Assembly: GCA_017308235.1 (NCBI GenBank)
Contig: JAFKFL010000016.1
Coordinates: 124,001-188,000 of the forward strand
Direction: 5' to 3'
Origin: Alphaproteobacteria bacterium
Lineage (GTDB): Bacteria > Pseudomonadota > Alphaproteobacteria > Reyranellales > Reyranellaceae
DNA: 64,000 bases
Part shown: piece by piece, positions 10,179 to 21,907 of the stretch
How positions within the stretch are numbered: position 1 is the first letter of the stretch
Layout of the letters: the number at the start of each line of letters is the position of its first letter
Notes under the pieces: model-generated
What the model was told of the DNA's origin: nothing
The model's database searches: none
What the model saw: only the letters and a program-made list of their open reading frames with translations
Made by a program: the position numbers and the translations under genes

Positions 10179-10286
10179 TCAAGGGGGTTATATCAGGAGT
10201 CGGGGCGGCCGGCGCAAGGGTCAGATCGAGGCCGATTCGGGACTGTTTTGGCCTATTCTCCCGATCTCTTTCAGGAGGAGAACAGG

Positions 10287-10574
10287 ATGGCCGCCTACCT
10301 CATTGTGCAGGGTTCGATCAGCGACGAAGCGCAGTATCAGAAATACCGCGAGGCGGTCGTGCCGCTGATCACCAAGAACGGCGGCCGGTTCCTGGTGCGG
10401 GGTGGCAAGGTCGATGTGCTCGAAGGGAAACCCGACGACCGCCGGCCGGTCATTTTCGAGTTCCCGTCGATGGCTGCGCTGCGTGCCTTCTGGGATTCGC
10501 CCGACTACGTACCGGTGAAAAAGCTGCGCGAGCAAGCGGCGTCACTAAACGTCTTGGCAGTCGAAGGCGTCTAG
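10287..10574 (+). CDS. DUF1330 family protein
   Basis: This 95-residue ferredoxin-fold (dimeric alpha-beta barrel) protein belongs to the DUF1330 family. Visible signs are the N-terminal strand AYLIVQGSISDEAQYQKY, the central GGRFLVRGGKVDVLEG, and VIFEFPSMAALRAFWDSPDY near residue 55. Members of this fold include small heme- or quinone-type monooxygenases, but no activity has been established for DUF1330 proteins. ATG 10287 has an excellent AGGAGG at 10273-10278; the frame open upstream is not needed. It stands alone, divergent from the SRP RNA. Confidence 0.85.
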   Translation: MAAYLIVQGSISDEAQYQKYREAVVPLITKNGGRFLVRGGKVDVLEGKPDDRRPVIFEFPSMAALRAFWDSPDYVPVKKLREQAASLNVLAVEGV

Positions 10575-10684
10575 CCGCTTCTTCATCAGGCACCCATCGC
10601 TTTTGGGGGAGTCGCTGAGCTTGACTCTCGTGAGGTCGCACGTGACAATTTTCGAAGAATATTCGAATTTAATCCGAGGGCGAC

Positions 10685-11860
10685 ATGGACTTCACGCTTC
10701 CGCCCGATCTTGTGCACCTTCAGGAACAGGTGCGGCAGTTCGTGCGCGAGGAACTGCAGCCAGTCGATGCCGAGGTCGAAGCGACGGGTCAGGTGCCCGA
10801 GCGGGCGCTGGCGGGGCTCCGGCGCCTTGGGTTATTCGGCACCAACACGCCCAGGGACTATGGCGGTTTGGGGCTCTCCATGCTGGGGAGCTGCCTCGCC
10901 ATCGAGGAGCTCGCCAAGGCGCATATCGCCTTCTACTTTCTGAGCGGCGTGAACGTGCATATCGGCTCCAAGCCGATCGAGCTCGCCGGCAGCGAGACGC
11001 TGAAACGCCGCTGGCTGCCGGAACTCGCTTCGGGCCGCACCATTGCCGCTTTTGCCCTTACCGAAACGGAGGCCGGCTCCGACGCGGCCGCGATCAGGAC
11101 GATCGCGCGCCGCGATGGGGCAGGCCACTACCTGTTGGATGGCACGAAGACCTATATCACCAACGCGCCTGTGGCGGGTCTCTTCACCGTCTTCGCCACC
11201 CTCGATCCGGCGCTGGGCGCCAAGGGCATCACCGCTTTTTTGGTCGAGGCGGGCACGCCTGGCCTCCGGATCGGCCGCACGATCGAAATGGCGGCGGGTC
11301 GCGGCTCGGCTCATGCCGAGCTGATCCTCGACGGTTGTCGCATACCGGCCGAGAACCGGTTGGGTGACGAGGGAACGGGCTTCGCGCTCGCCATGCGCTG
11401 CCTCGATGCCGGGCGCACGCACTGGGGTGCCTACTGCGTGGGCGCGGCGCAACGACTGCTCGATCTCGCCGTTGAGCGCGCCTCGTGCCGCGAGACCTTC
11501 GGACGACGCCTGCGCGAGCATCAGGGAATCGAATGGATGCTGGCCGATATGGCGGCCTCGATCCACGCCGCTCGACTGGTGGCTTACGAGGCCGCGTGGC
11601 GTTACGACCAGGAGGACGCGGGCAAACGCACGCGTGCCGCCGCAACCTCCAAGCTGATCGGTGCCGACATGGTGCAGCGGGTGGCGGATGCCACGCTGCA
11701 GATCTTCGGCGGAGCGGGCTACTCCAAGGACCTGCCGATCGAACGCATCTGGCGCGAAACGCGGGTGGTGAAGATCCTCGATGGCAGCTCGGAAATGATG
11801 CGTCGCATCGTGGCCCGCGATCTTTTTCGCGCCGCCGACAGACGCAACGCGGCAGTGTAG
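10685..11860 (+). CDS. Acyl-CoA dehydrogenase family protein
   Basis: This 391-residue flavoenzyme is predicted to oxidise an acyl-CoA at the alpha-beta bond and pass electrons to ETF. Recognisable parts are the N-terminal helical domain (LQEQVRQFVREEL), GGLGLSMLGSC, and the flavin-contact segment FALTETEAGSDAAAI with YLLDGTKTYITNAP near residues 120-165. The C-terminal helical domain follows, with FGRRLREHQGIEWMLADMA and QIFGGAGYSKDLPIERIWRE. The position of the usual catalytic glutamate (Y-E-G-T/S) reads ILDGSSEMMRR, so the base would be Asp, as in the ACAD10/11 type. It is followed after 26 bases by a methyltransferase gene. Substrate is unknown. Confidence 0.88.
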   Translation: MDFTLPPDLVHLQEQVRQFVREELQPVDAEVEATGQVPERALAGLRRLGLFGTNTPRDYGGLGLSMLGSCLAIEELAKAHIAFYFLSGVNVHIGSKPIELAGSETLKRRWLPELASGRTIAAFALTETEAGSDAAAIRTIARRDGAGHYLLDGTKTYITNAPVAGLFTVFATLDPALGAKGITAFLVEAGTPGLRIGRTIEMAAGRGSAHAELILDGCRIPAENRLGDEGTGFALAMRCLDAGRTHWGAYCVGAAQRLLDLAVERASCRETFGRRLREHQGIEWMLADMAASIHAARLVAYEAAWRYDQEDAGKRTRAAATSKLIGADMVQRVADATLQIFGGAGYSKDLPIERIWRETRVVKILDGSSEMMRRIVARDLFRAADRRNAAV

Positions 11861-11886
11861 GCAAATCAGTGACAAGGAGGACCGGG

Positions 11887-12576
11887 ATGAAGACGGTACT
11901 TTGCGACGCGCGGGCCGAGGCCGTGTTGGCACGGCTCGACGAACAGGGACGTCAGCAGTCGGCAGAGATGCGTCGCTACTACGACGCCAAGCGCGAGTCG
12001 GCCAAGCGGACGACCGATCCGGCTTCCAAGCACGACATGGACTTCGTGCGCGACAAGCTTGTCGCTCTCGATCCGGAGAAGTGCGACCTCTGTTATACGC
12101 TGTGCCGTGCCATTGGAGCTCGTCGCGTGGTCGAGTTCGGTACCTCGTTCGGTGTCTCGACTATCTATCTTGCCGCCGCCGTGCGTGACACGGTGCGCGA
12201 GCGGGGCGGCGAGGGGATCGTCATCGGTACCGAGATCGAGCCCCGCAAAGCGGAGATCGCTGCGGCGAACATCGCTGAGGCAGGTCTCAGCCCGTTCGTC
12301 GAGGTGCGGGTGGGTGATGCGCGCGAGACCTTGAAGAATGCCGGAGGTCCGGTCGACTTCCTATTGCTCGACAGCTGGATTCCGCTGGTGCGGCCGGTGA
12401 TGGACGTGATGGCGCCGCAATTACGACGTGGCGCGATGGTACTGTGCGACAACGTCGAGAAGTACGAACGGGAATACAGCGACTACACGTCCTTCGTGCG
12501 CGATCCGAAGAACGGCTTCCGCTCGGTGCTGCTGTCACACCAAGGCGGGCTCGAAATCTCGATCAAGCTTGGCTGA
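11887..12576 (+). CDS. SAM-dependent O-methyltransferase family protein
   Basis: This 229-residue class I methyltransferase resembles the catechol/caffeoyl-CoA O-methyltransferase group. The SAM-binding motif I is VVEFGTSFGVSTIYLA near residue 79. An acidic ribose-binding VIGTEIEPRK follows, with VRVGDARETL and the metal-site type DFLLLDSWIP, then GAMVLCDNVEKYEREY. The ATG 11887 is preceded by AAGGAGG at 11874-11880, a near-perfect ribosome binding site, so I reject the longer open frame inside the acyl-CoA dehydrogenase. The TetR gene starts 3 bases after its stop. Together these suggest a small operon acting on an acyl or aromatic substrate. Confidence 0.85.
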   Translation: MKTVLCDARAEAVLARLDEQGRQQSAEMRRYYDAKRESAKRTTDPASKHDMDFVRDKLVALDPEKCDLCYTLCRAIGARRVVEFGTSFGVSTIYLAAAVRDTVRERGGEGIVIGTEIEPRKAEIAAANIAEAGLSPFVEVRVGDARETLKNAGGPVDFLLLDSWIPLVRPVMDVMAPQLRRGAMVLCDNVEKYEREYSDYTSFVRDPKNGFRSVLLSHQGGLEISIKLG

Positions 12577-12579
12577 ACC

Positions 12580-15959
<3,380 letters not shown>

Positions 15960-17063
15960 CTAATCCAGGCTCTGGCCTTCGTCGCGATAGGCCCAGCACA
16001 TTTCGGGCGGCAGGGTGAGAGGGATCTCGGCGTTAGGATCGTGGCGCGCTGCCGTACCGAGTTCCAGCGCTTCCAGCCGCTGGCCGCCCAGTTCCAGGTC
16101 GTACACGGTTTGCGTGCCCTGGTAGCGCCGTTCGAGCACCCGTGCGGAGAAGACATTTCGCTCCGCCCGCTCGCCGAGGCGGACATTTTCCGCCCTGAGC
16201 GCAATGCGCGCCTGGTCTCCGGCGGAGAGTGGTTGCGGCGTCCAGGCTTCGATGCGGCCCACGCCGCCAAGATCGATGGTCGCCGTCTCGCCGCTGCGCG
16301 CCAGCACCTTGCCGCGCAGGACATTCGAAGCGCCCGTGAAATTGGCGACGAACGCATCGGCCGGCCTGTTGTAGATCTCGCCGGGCGGCGCCATCTGCAG
16401 CAGGTGGCCGTCGCGCATGACGCCGATACGGTCACCCAGCACGACCGCTTCGGCCTGGTCGTGGGTGACGTAGAGACCGGTCATGCCGGTCTGCTTCAGG
16501 ATGCGGCGCAGTTCGTCGCGCAGACGAAGCCGGAGCTTGGCGTCGAGGTTGGAGAGCGGCTCGTCGAGCAGCAGCAGTTGCGGCCTGTAGACCAGGCTGC
16601 GGGCGAGCGCTACGCGCTGCATCTGGCCGCCGGACAGCGACACGACGGGGCGGTCGGCGTAGTCGGCAAGGCCGACAAGCTCCAGCGTCTCGTTCACCTT
16701 GGCGTTGATGTCGCCGCCGCGGCTCTTGCGGCGATGCTTCAGCGGATAGGCCACGTTCTGGCGTACGGTCATGTGCGGCCATACCGCGTAGGATTGGAAC
16801 ACCATGCCGATGTCGCGCTCGCGCGGGCTGACGAGCAGCCCGCGCTCCGGCTCGGAGACCACGCGACCGCCGATCGAAATGCGGCCGCCGGTCGGATGTT
16901 CGAGCCCCGCCACGCAGCGCAGCGTCGTAGTCTTGCCGCAGCCCGAAGGTCCCAGCAGCACGACGATCTCGCCTGCCGGCACGTCGAAGCTCACGCCGTC
17001 GACCGCCGGTCGGCCGACGCCGAAGCGCTTGCCGAGATTTTCGATGCTGAGGGCGGCGCTCAC
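15960..17063 (-). CDS. ABC importer ATPase, FbpC/PotA type with TOBE domain
   Basis: This 367-residue ATPase of an iron/polyamine/phosphonate-type ABC importer carries Walker A LLGPSGCGKTTTLRCVAG (residues 36-53), a Q-loop VFQSYAVWPHMT, the signature LSGGQMQRVALARSLV, Walker B LLLLDEPLSNLDAKLR and the H-loop YVTHDQAEAVVLGD. Beyond residue 240 a TOBE domain follows (ANFTGASNVLRG, IALRAENVRLGE). The start is GTG 17063, overlapping the binding-protein stop by 4 nt (GTGA), so it is the last gene of the aminotransferase-permease-SBP-ATPase group. It energises the fused permease encoded upstream. Confidence 0.92.
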   Translation of the reverse strand: MSAALSIENLGKRFGVGRPAVDGVSFDVPAGEIVVLLGPSGCGKTTTLRCVAGLEHPTGGRISIGGRVVSEPERGLLVSPRERDIGMVFQSYAVWPHMTVRQNVAYPLKHRRKSRGGDINAKVNETLELVGLADYADRPVVSLSGGQMQRVALARSLVYRPQLLLLDEPLSNLDAKLRLRLRDELRRILKQTGMTGLYVTHDQAEAVVLGDRIGVMRDGHLLQMAPPGEIYNRPADAFVANFTGASNVLRGKVLARSGETATIDLGGVGRIEAWTPQPLSAGDQARIALRAENVRLGERAERNVFSARVLERRYQGTQTVYDLELGGQRLEALELGTAARHDPNAEIPLTLPPEMCWAYRDEGQSLD

Positions 17064-18091
17064 TGACGGTATCCGTAGGTCTTGTTCCAGTCCTCAAGCC
17101 ACGCCGCGCGCAGCTTCTCGAACTCATCGAACTTGGGCACCCAGACTTTGACCGCCTTGGGGTCCCAGCCCTTCGGGAAGGCCGGCGGCTCCTTCATCGA
17201 GGTGATGTTGCCGAGCTTCTCGATCTGGAAGGCCTGGCCTTCCTTCGACAGCCGCCAGTTCATGAACAGCTTGGCCGCGTTCGGGCTCTTCGAAGTCTTG
17301 GGAATGCCGTCGGCGTAGGGAATAATCGGCACGCCCTCGGGCGCGAACACCGTCTCGGCAGGCGCGCCTTCCACGATCTTGGTGTAGATGATGTTGTAGA
17401 GCAGGGGTGCGATCGAGATCTCGCCGCGCACCAGCGCATCGGAGGTCGGCGCGCCCGATGGATAGAGCGCGATGCCGAGTGCGGCCTGCTTCTTCCAGTA
17501 GTCCTCGCCCAGCACCTGGCGTTCGAACATGATGCGGGTCCAGGTCGTGCCGCCCGACGGCCCGACGACCTGGCCAATCTGCTTGTCCTTATATTCAGGC
17601 TTCAGCAGGTCCATCCAGGTCTTGGGAGCGTTCTTGACGAGCTGGGTGTTGTAGGCGATCGCCCAGCCCAACGTGACGCCCGGCCACAGCTTCGGCGAGA
17701 CCAGCGCATCCGGACGATAATCGGCGGCGTTGGGCGGCGTGTAGTCCTGAAAGAGATCGGCGAGCTCCAGCATCAAGCCACGGTCGGAGTGGTTGATGAC
17801 GTCGGCGGCGAGTTTGCCGGCCGCTGCCTCGGTCTTGATGCGCGTGATGAGCTGGCCACCGGGCGCGCGCACCATCGCCACCTTGATCTTGGGGAAGCGC
17901 TTGTTGAAGGCCTTGATGACCTCTTGCTCGGTCTCGGCAAAGTTCGCGGTGTAGTAGGTGAGGCCGCCTTCCTTGTCGGCCGCGTCGATCAGCTCCTTTG
18001 GGCCGAACGCATCGTCTGCTCGCGCCGGCAAGCCGGCGAAGCTCGCTGCAGCAAGGCCGGCTGCACCTGTGATTATCGTTCTACGCTTCAT
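17060..18091 (-). CDS. ABC importer substrate-binding protein, Fbp/AEP-like
   Basis: This 343-residue periplasmic protein has an N-terminal signal with MKRRTIITGAAGLAAASFAG, possibly Tat because of the paired arginines. The mature part resembles cluster D binding proteins (Fe3+, thiamine, 2-aminoethylphosphonate): GLTYYTANFAETEQEVIKAF, AADVINHSDRGLMLELADL and YNTQLVKNAPKTWMDLLKPE. PNAAKLFMNWRLSKEGQ near the C-terminus is typical. The two-tyrosine iron site of FbpA is not evident, so an organic or phosphonate ligand is plausible. ATG 18091 follows AGGAGG at ideal spacing. It is translationally coupled to the ATPase. Confidence 0.88.
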   Translation of the reverse strand: MKRRTIITGAAGLAAASFAGLPARADDAFGPKELIDAADKEGGLTYYTANFAETEQEVIKAFNKRFPKIKVAMVRAPGGQLITRIKTEAAAGKLAADVINHSDRGLMLELADLFQDYTPPNAADYRPDALVSPKLWPGVTLGWAIAYNTQLVKNAPKTWMDLLKPEYKDKQIGQVVGPSGGTTWTRIMFERQVLGEDYWKKQAALGIALYPSGAPTSDALVRGEISIAPLLYNIIYTKIVEGAPAETVFAPEGVPIIPYADGIPKTSKSPNAAKLFMNWRLSKEGQAFQIEKLGNITSMKEPPAFPKGWDPKAVKVWVPKFDEFEKLRAAWLEDWNKTYGYRQ

Positions 18092-18118
18092 GATAAAAAT
18101 CCTCCTGTTGTCATCCGT

Positions 18119-19903
18119 TCAGCCGACGCGCGCGCTGCCTTGCGCCGAGCCGCGGGAAAGCCAGTTGGTGAGGCCGAGCAGCACTGCGAGAATCACGGTC
18201 TGCACCAGGCTGAAAGCGGCCGTCTTGCCGGTATTGCCGCCTTCGTAATAATCGAGCAGCAGCACGGCCATCACGGTCGTGTCGCTGGTGTAGAGAAAGA
18301 GCGAGGAACCGAGCTCGCGGATCGCCAGCACGAACAGGAGTGTCATCGAGGCGACGACGCCAGGACGCGCCAGCGGCAGCACGATGGTGCCGATCGTGCC
18401 CAGGAGGCCGCGGCCGCAGATCCACGCGGCTTCTTCGAGTTCCCTGTGAATCTGGAGGAACGAGGTGGAAAGCGCCTTTACAGTGTCCGGCATGAAGCGC
18501 GCAACGAAGGCCAGGGCCAGGATCCAGATCGTGCCGTAGAGGCCGCCGGGCAGGCCGATCCACGCCCAAAGGTAGGCGACGCCGACGACCAGGCCAGGGA
18601 TGGCGACCGGCACGGTGGCCAGGAGATCGATCAGTTTCCGGCCAGGAACATGCGTGCGGTTCACCGTGTAGCCGATGGCGAAGGCGAGTGCGCCGCCGAC
18701 CAGCGCCGTGATCACGCCGACCTTCAGCGTGTTCCAGATCGACAGCATGGTGAGCGGATTGTCGAACACCGCGTTGAAATGCACGAGGCTGTAGGCCTTG
18801 GTGTCGAAGACTGCGTCGAAATCCTTGAAGAACAGGAACTTGCGAAAAGCCGCGATCACCAGCGCGATCGTGGGCAGGACAACCACGATGAACAGATAGA
18901 CGAGGGCGAGCGCGAAGGTGAACCAGCGCCAGGATCCAAGGTTGAGGCTGCGCGGCCGGAAAGCCTTGCCGGCGACAGTAGCGAAGCTCTTGCCGCTCAG
19001 TACCTTTTGCTGTGCCCACACCATGATGGCCGTGACCACCATCAGCAGGATCGCGACCGCCGCGGCAGTGTTGTAGAGCGGCGGGCTCCAGGCGGTGAGC
19101 TTGAAGATGTAGGTCGTGAGTACGTTGATGTTGGCAGGTGCGCCCAACGCTGCCGGCACGCCGTAGATGCCCAGCATCACCACGAAAGAAAGCAGCATGC
19201 CTGCCAGGATGGCGGGCGCGATCAGCGGAAAGGTGACGGTGAAGAGCGTGGTGAAGGCCGAGGCGCCGGCGACCTCGGAAGCCTCCTCGAGGCTTGGATC
19301 CATGTTGCGCAGCGCCGACGAGGTGAACATGTAGACATAGGGCGCGTAGTAGATGCCGAACACCAGGATCAGGCCGGACATCGAATAGAAGTCGAAGCGG
19401 AAGTCTATTCCCAGCCACTTCAGTGCGATGTTCAGCAGGCCGGTCTTGGGTGAGCCCAGAATGCTCCAAGCCACGCCCGCCACCAGCGGCGGAACGAATA
19501 ACGGGACCATGCTCGCGCCGGCAATGAAGCGACGCCCCGGCGTGTCGGTCCGCACGACGATCCACGAAAAGAAGAGCCCGATCAGTACCGCGAGCGCCGT
19601 GCCGCCGCCGCAAGCGAGCAGCGCATTGAAGAAGGCGAGGTGAACGTTCTCGTTGCCCAGCACTTCGAGGAAGCGCGCAATGGACGGACGGAATGCGCCG
19701 AAGCCATCGACCACCGGATTGGAATCGCTCAGCGCGCCGAAGAACAGCATCGCCAGCGGATAGATCACCAGGAACGCCAGGATGATCAGCAGCGCTCCGA
19801 CCCACAGTGGCGTGGCCCACCCCCTCGTCGGACGTTCAACGCTGTCAGCAACAGGCAAGGCGGCAGCATTCGTTGCCGTCAAACGATCATTCCTCCCGGT
19901 CAC
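18119..19903 (-). CDS. ABC importer permease, fused double-unit FbpB/PhnU2 type
   Basis: This 594-residue permease contains two complete BPD_transp_1 units in one chain, each with about six helices. The coupling-helix (EAA) loops are visible as LEEASEVAGASAFTTLFTVT near residue 210 and LEEAAWICGRGLLGTIGTIV near residue 490. Such double permeases occur in Fe3+ (FbpB), thiamine (ThiP) and putative 2-aminoethylphosphonate (PhnU2) importers. The annotated start is GTG 19903, but a TTG at 19880-19882 has GGGAGG 8 bases upstream and may be the real start, shortening the protein by 7 residues. It lies 77 bases after the aminotransferase gene on the same strand. Confidence 0.9.
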   Translation of the reverse strand: MTGRNDRLTATNAAALPVADSVERPTRGWATPLWVGALLIILAFLVIYPLAMLFFGALSDSNPVVDGFGAFRPSIARFLEVLGNENVHLAFFNALLACGGGTALAVLIGLFFSWIVVRTDTPGRRFIAGASMVPLFVPPLVAGVAWSILGSPKTGLLNIALKWLGIDFRFDFYSMSGLILVFGIYYAPYVYMFTSSALRNMDPSLEEASEVAGASAFTTLFTVTFPLIAPAILAGMLLSFVVMLGIYGVPAALGAPANINVLTTYIFKLTAWSPPLYNTAAAVAILLMVVTAIMVWAQQKVLSGKSFATVAGKAFRPRSLNLGSWRWFTFALALVYLFIVVVLPTIALVIAAFRKFLFFKDFDAVFDTKAYSLVHFNAVFDNPLTMLSIWNTLKVGVITALVGGALAFAIGYTVNRTHVPGRKLIDLLATVPVAIPGLVVGVAYLWAWIGLPGGLYGTIWILALAFVARFMPDTVKALSTSFLQIHRELEEAAWICGRGLLGTIGTIVLPLARPGVVASMTLLFVLAIRELGSSLFLYTSDTTVMAVLLLDYYEGGNTGKTAAFSLVQTVILAVLLGLTNWLSRGSAQGSARVG

Positions 19904-19980
19904 CCGCGGATCGATTTCCGCGGAACTTCATTAGCTGTGCACGGTAGCCGATCGACCGGCGGGGCGCCACGCGTGTTTCG

Positions 19981-21177
19981 TCATCCGCGGCGAGCGCCAG
20001 GTGCCGTATCTTTCAAATAAGTGAGAGCGGCCTGAACGCCGCCCGCCTTGTGCGGCACCTTGGAGAGTCCCAGCGCCATCTCGACGCCGGATAGCGTGCC
20101 CATCAGCATCAGGTCGTTGAAATCGCCGAGATGGCCGATGCGAAACACCTTGCCGGCAACCTTGGTGAGGCCTTGGCCCAGCGACAGGTTGAAATTCTCC
20201 AGCGCCACCTTGCGGAAGGCGTCGGCATCATGGCCTTCGGGCATGACGATCGCCGTCAAGGAGCCGGAATAGGCCTTGGGATCGCTGCATAGGATCTCGA
20301 GGCCCCAGCTCTTGACCGCCGTCCGCGTTGCCTCGGCGTGACGGGCATGCCGGGCGAACACCGCGTCGAGCCCTTCCTCCAGCAGCATGTCGCAGGCTTC
20401 GTTCAGGCCATAGAGCAGGTTAGTGGCGGGCGTGTAGGGGAACCACCCGTTGGCGTTGGCCGCCAACATCTCGTCCCAACCCCAGAACGACTTGGTCATC
20501 TTTGACGCCTTGGAGGCTGCGACGGCCTTCTCACTCACCGCATTGAAGGAAAGCCCAGGCGGCAGCATCAGGCCCTTCTGCGAGCCCGCGACCGTGACAT
20601 CGACGCCCCAGGCATCGTGGCGGTAGTCGATCGAGCCCAGAGACGAGATCGTATCGACCAGCAAGAGAGCAGGGTGCTTGGCTTGATCGATGGCGCGGCG
20701 GATGGCGCCGACGTCGCTCACAACGCCGGTCGAGGTCTCGTTGTGGACGATGCAGACCGCCTTGATGGCGTGCGCGGTATCGGCCTTCAGGCGCTGCTCG
20801 ATGGCCGCGGGATCGGCCGGTTTGCGCCAGTCGCCGCCCATGAATTCTGATTTGACGCCAAGCCGATCGGCCATCTTCTTCCATAAGGAGGCGAAATGAC
20901 CGGTCTCCCACATCAGCACCAGATCCCCTGGCGACAGTGTGTTCACAAGGGCTGCTTCCCAGGCTCCCGTTCCAGATGCAGGAAAGACGATAACAGGTTG
21001 TTTTGTCTGGAAAACCTGTCGGACGCTACGCAGGACCTTTTTGGCCAACGCATTGAATTCCGGCCCGCGGTGGTCGATGGTCGGATGATCCATCGCGCGG
21101 AGGACCCGGTCCGGCACGTTGGTTGGTCCGGGAATTTGCAGGAAATGCCGTCCGCTGGGATGCGAATTCAGGCGCAT
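19981..21177 (-). CDS. Class V aminotransferase, serine/alanine-glyoxylate type
   Basis: This 398-residue PLP enzyme resembles serine-glyoxylate aminotransferase (SgaA) of methylotrophs. Notable segments are FLQIPGPTNVPDRVLRAMDH at the N-terminus, FPASGTGAWEAALVNTLSPG around residue 68, and VHNETSTGV. AGSQKGLMLPPGL holds the PLP-binding lysine, and VFRIGHLGDFNDLMLMGTLS lies near the end. It would transfer an amino group between serine or alanine and glyoxylate, making glycine. ATG 21177 has GGAGG 8 bases upstream. The divergent GntR and the 2-hydroxyacid dehydrogenase, which could produce glyoxylate from glycolate, support a glyoxylate role. The related AEP aminotransferase PhnW is an alternative, given the downstream transporter, but sequence resemblance to SgaA is closer. 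Confidence 0.88.
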   Translation of the reverse strand: MRLNSHPSGRHFLQIPGPTNVPDRVLRAMDHPTIDHRGPEFNALAKKVLRSVRQVFQTKQPVIVFPASGTGAWEAALVNTLSPGDLVLMWETGHFASLWKKMADRLGVKSEFMGGDWRKPADPAAIEQRLKADTAHAIKAVCIVHNETSTGVVSDVGAIRRAIDQAKHPALLLVDTISSLGSIDYRHDAWGVDVTVAGSQKGLMLPPGLSFNAVSEKAVAASKASKMTKSFWGWDEMLAANANGWFPYTPATNLLYGLNEACDMLLEEGLDAVFARHARHAEATRTAVKSWGLEILCSDPKAYSGSLTAIVMPEGHDADAFRKVALENFNLSLGQGLTKVAGKVFRIGHLGDFNDLMLMGTLSGVEMALGLSKVPHKAGGVQAALTYLKDTAPGARRG

Positions 21178-21210
21178 GGGTCGATCCTCCATCAACATGC
21201 CGATTGCATT

Positions 21211-21220
21211 TTGTATACAA
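21211..21220. promoter_or_regulatory. Palindromic operator TTGTATACAA, probable GntR/FCD binding site
   Basis: TTGTATACAA is a perfect 10-bp palindrome in the 64-base gap between the divergent aminotransferase and gntR starts. It lies 34 bases from the aminotransferase ATG and 22 from the gntR ATG. It fits the TnGT-N-ACnA pattern bound by FadR/FCD-type GntR regulators. It is well placed to repress both directions by blocking the promoters. Confidence 0.6.
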
Positions 21221-21241
21221 CATGCCAAACTGAGTCCAGTC

Positions 21242-21907
21242 ATGGATGGATCAAATTTTCAAATCACCCGGCTGACTCTGCCTGAAGCGGCGGCGGAACG
21301 GCTGCGTACCCTCATCATCGAAGGCGAGTTGGCGCCCGGCGCGCGGCTCAACGAGCGTGAATTGAGCGAGCGACTCGGTGTATCGCGCACGCCGCTGCGC
21401 GAAGCCTTTCGCATGCTGGCGGCAGACGGGCTTCTGGTGCAGCTGCCCAATCGCGGCGCGCAGGTCGTGGCACTGTCGACCGACGATGTGCGGCACGCTT
21501 TTGAAGTGATGGCCTCGCTCGAGGGCCTGTCGGGCGAGCTCGCGGCGGCTCGTGTGACCGATCACGATTTTGTTGAGTTGCGCGCTTTGCAGACAGAGAT
21601 GGAGCAGGCGCACAGCCGGCACGATCTCCCATCCTATTATCGCGTCAATCGCGCGATCCATGATCGGATCAATGCCATCGCCGGCAACCCGATCCTGACC
21701 CAGACCTTCCGCACCTTGAACACGCGCCTGCATGCGCTGCGCTTTCGCTCCAATCTCGTGCGTACCAAGTGGGATCAAGCGGTGGCCGAGCATCGCGACA
21801 TGATCGACGCCTTGGCCGTGCGAGATGGCGTCCGGCTGCGCGAAATCCTCGTCCGGCATCTCAAGGCAAAGCTGCAGGCCGTCCTCGAAACAATGGAGGC
21901 CGCATGA
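21242..21907 (+). CDS. GntR family regulator, FadR/FCD subfamily
   Basis: This 221-residue repressor-type protein has an N-terminal winged helix-turn-helix (LPEAAAERLRTLIIEGELAP, then LNERELSERLGVSRTPLREA and LAADGLLVQLPNRGAQVVAL). The C-terminal all-helical FCD ligand domain has the metal-site pattern: YYRVNRAIHDRI, then an H near LHALRF and the pair in AVAEHRDMIDAL and VRHLKAKL. These domains bind carboxylates such as glycolate, lactate or gluconate. Start ATG 21242 has only a weak ribosome site. The gene overlaps the FAD oxidoreductase by 4 nt (ATGA), so it is co-translated with the enzyme it probably controls. Confidence 0.9.
   Translation: MDGSNFQITRLTLPEAAAERLRTLIIEGELAPGARLNERELSERLGVSRTPLREAFRMLAADGLLVQLPNRGAQVVALSTDDVRHAFEVMASLEGLSGELAAARVTDHDFVELRALQTEMEQAHSRHDLPSYYRVNRAIHDRINAIAGNPILTQTFRTLNTRLHALRFRSNLVRTKWDQAVAEHRDMIDALAVRDGVRLREILVRHLKAKLQAVLETMEAA

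Noticed and set aside
17789..19453. A long plus-strand open frame across the ABC permease and binding-protein genes.
   Set aside because: Low-complexity, Arg/Glu/His/Asp-rich translation typical of antisense reading in high-GC DNA.
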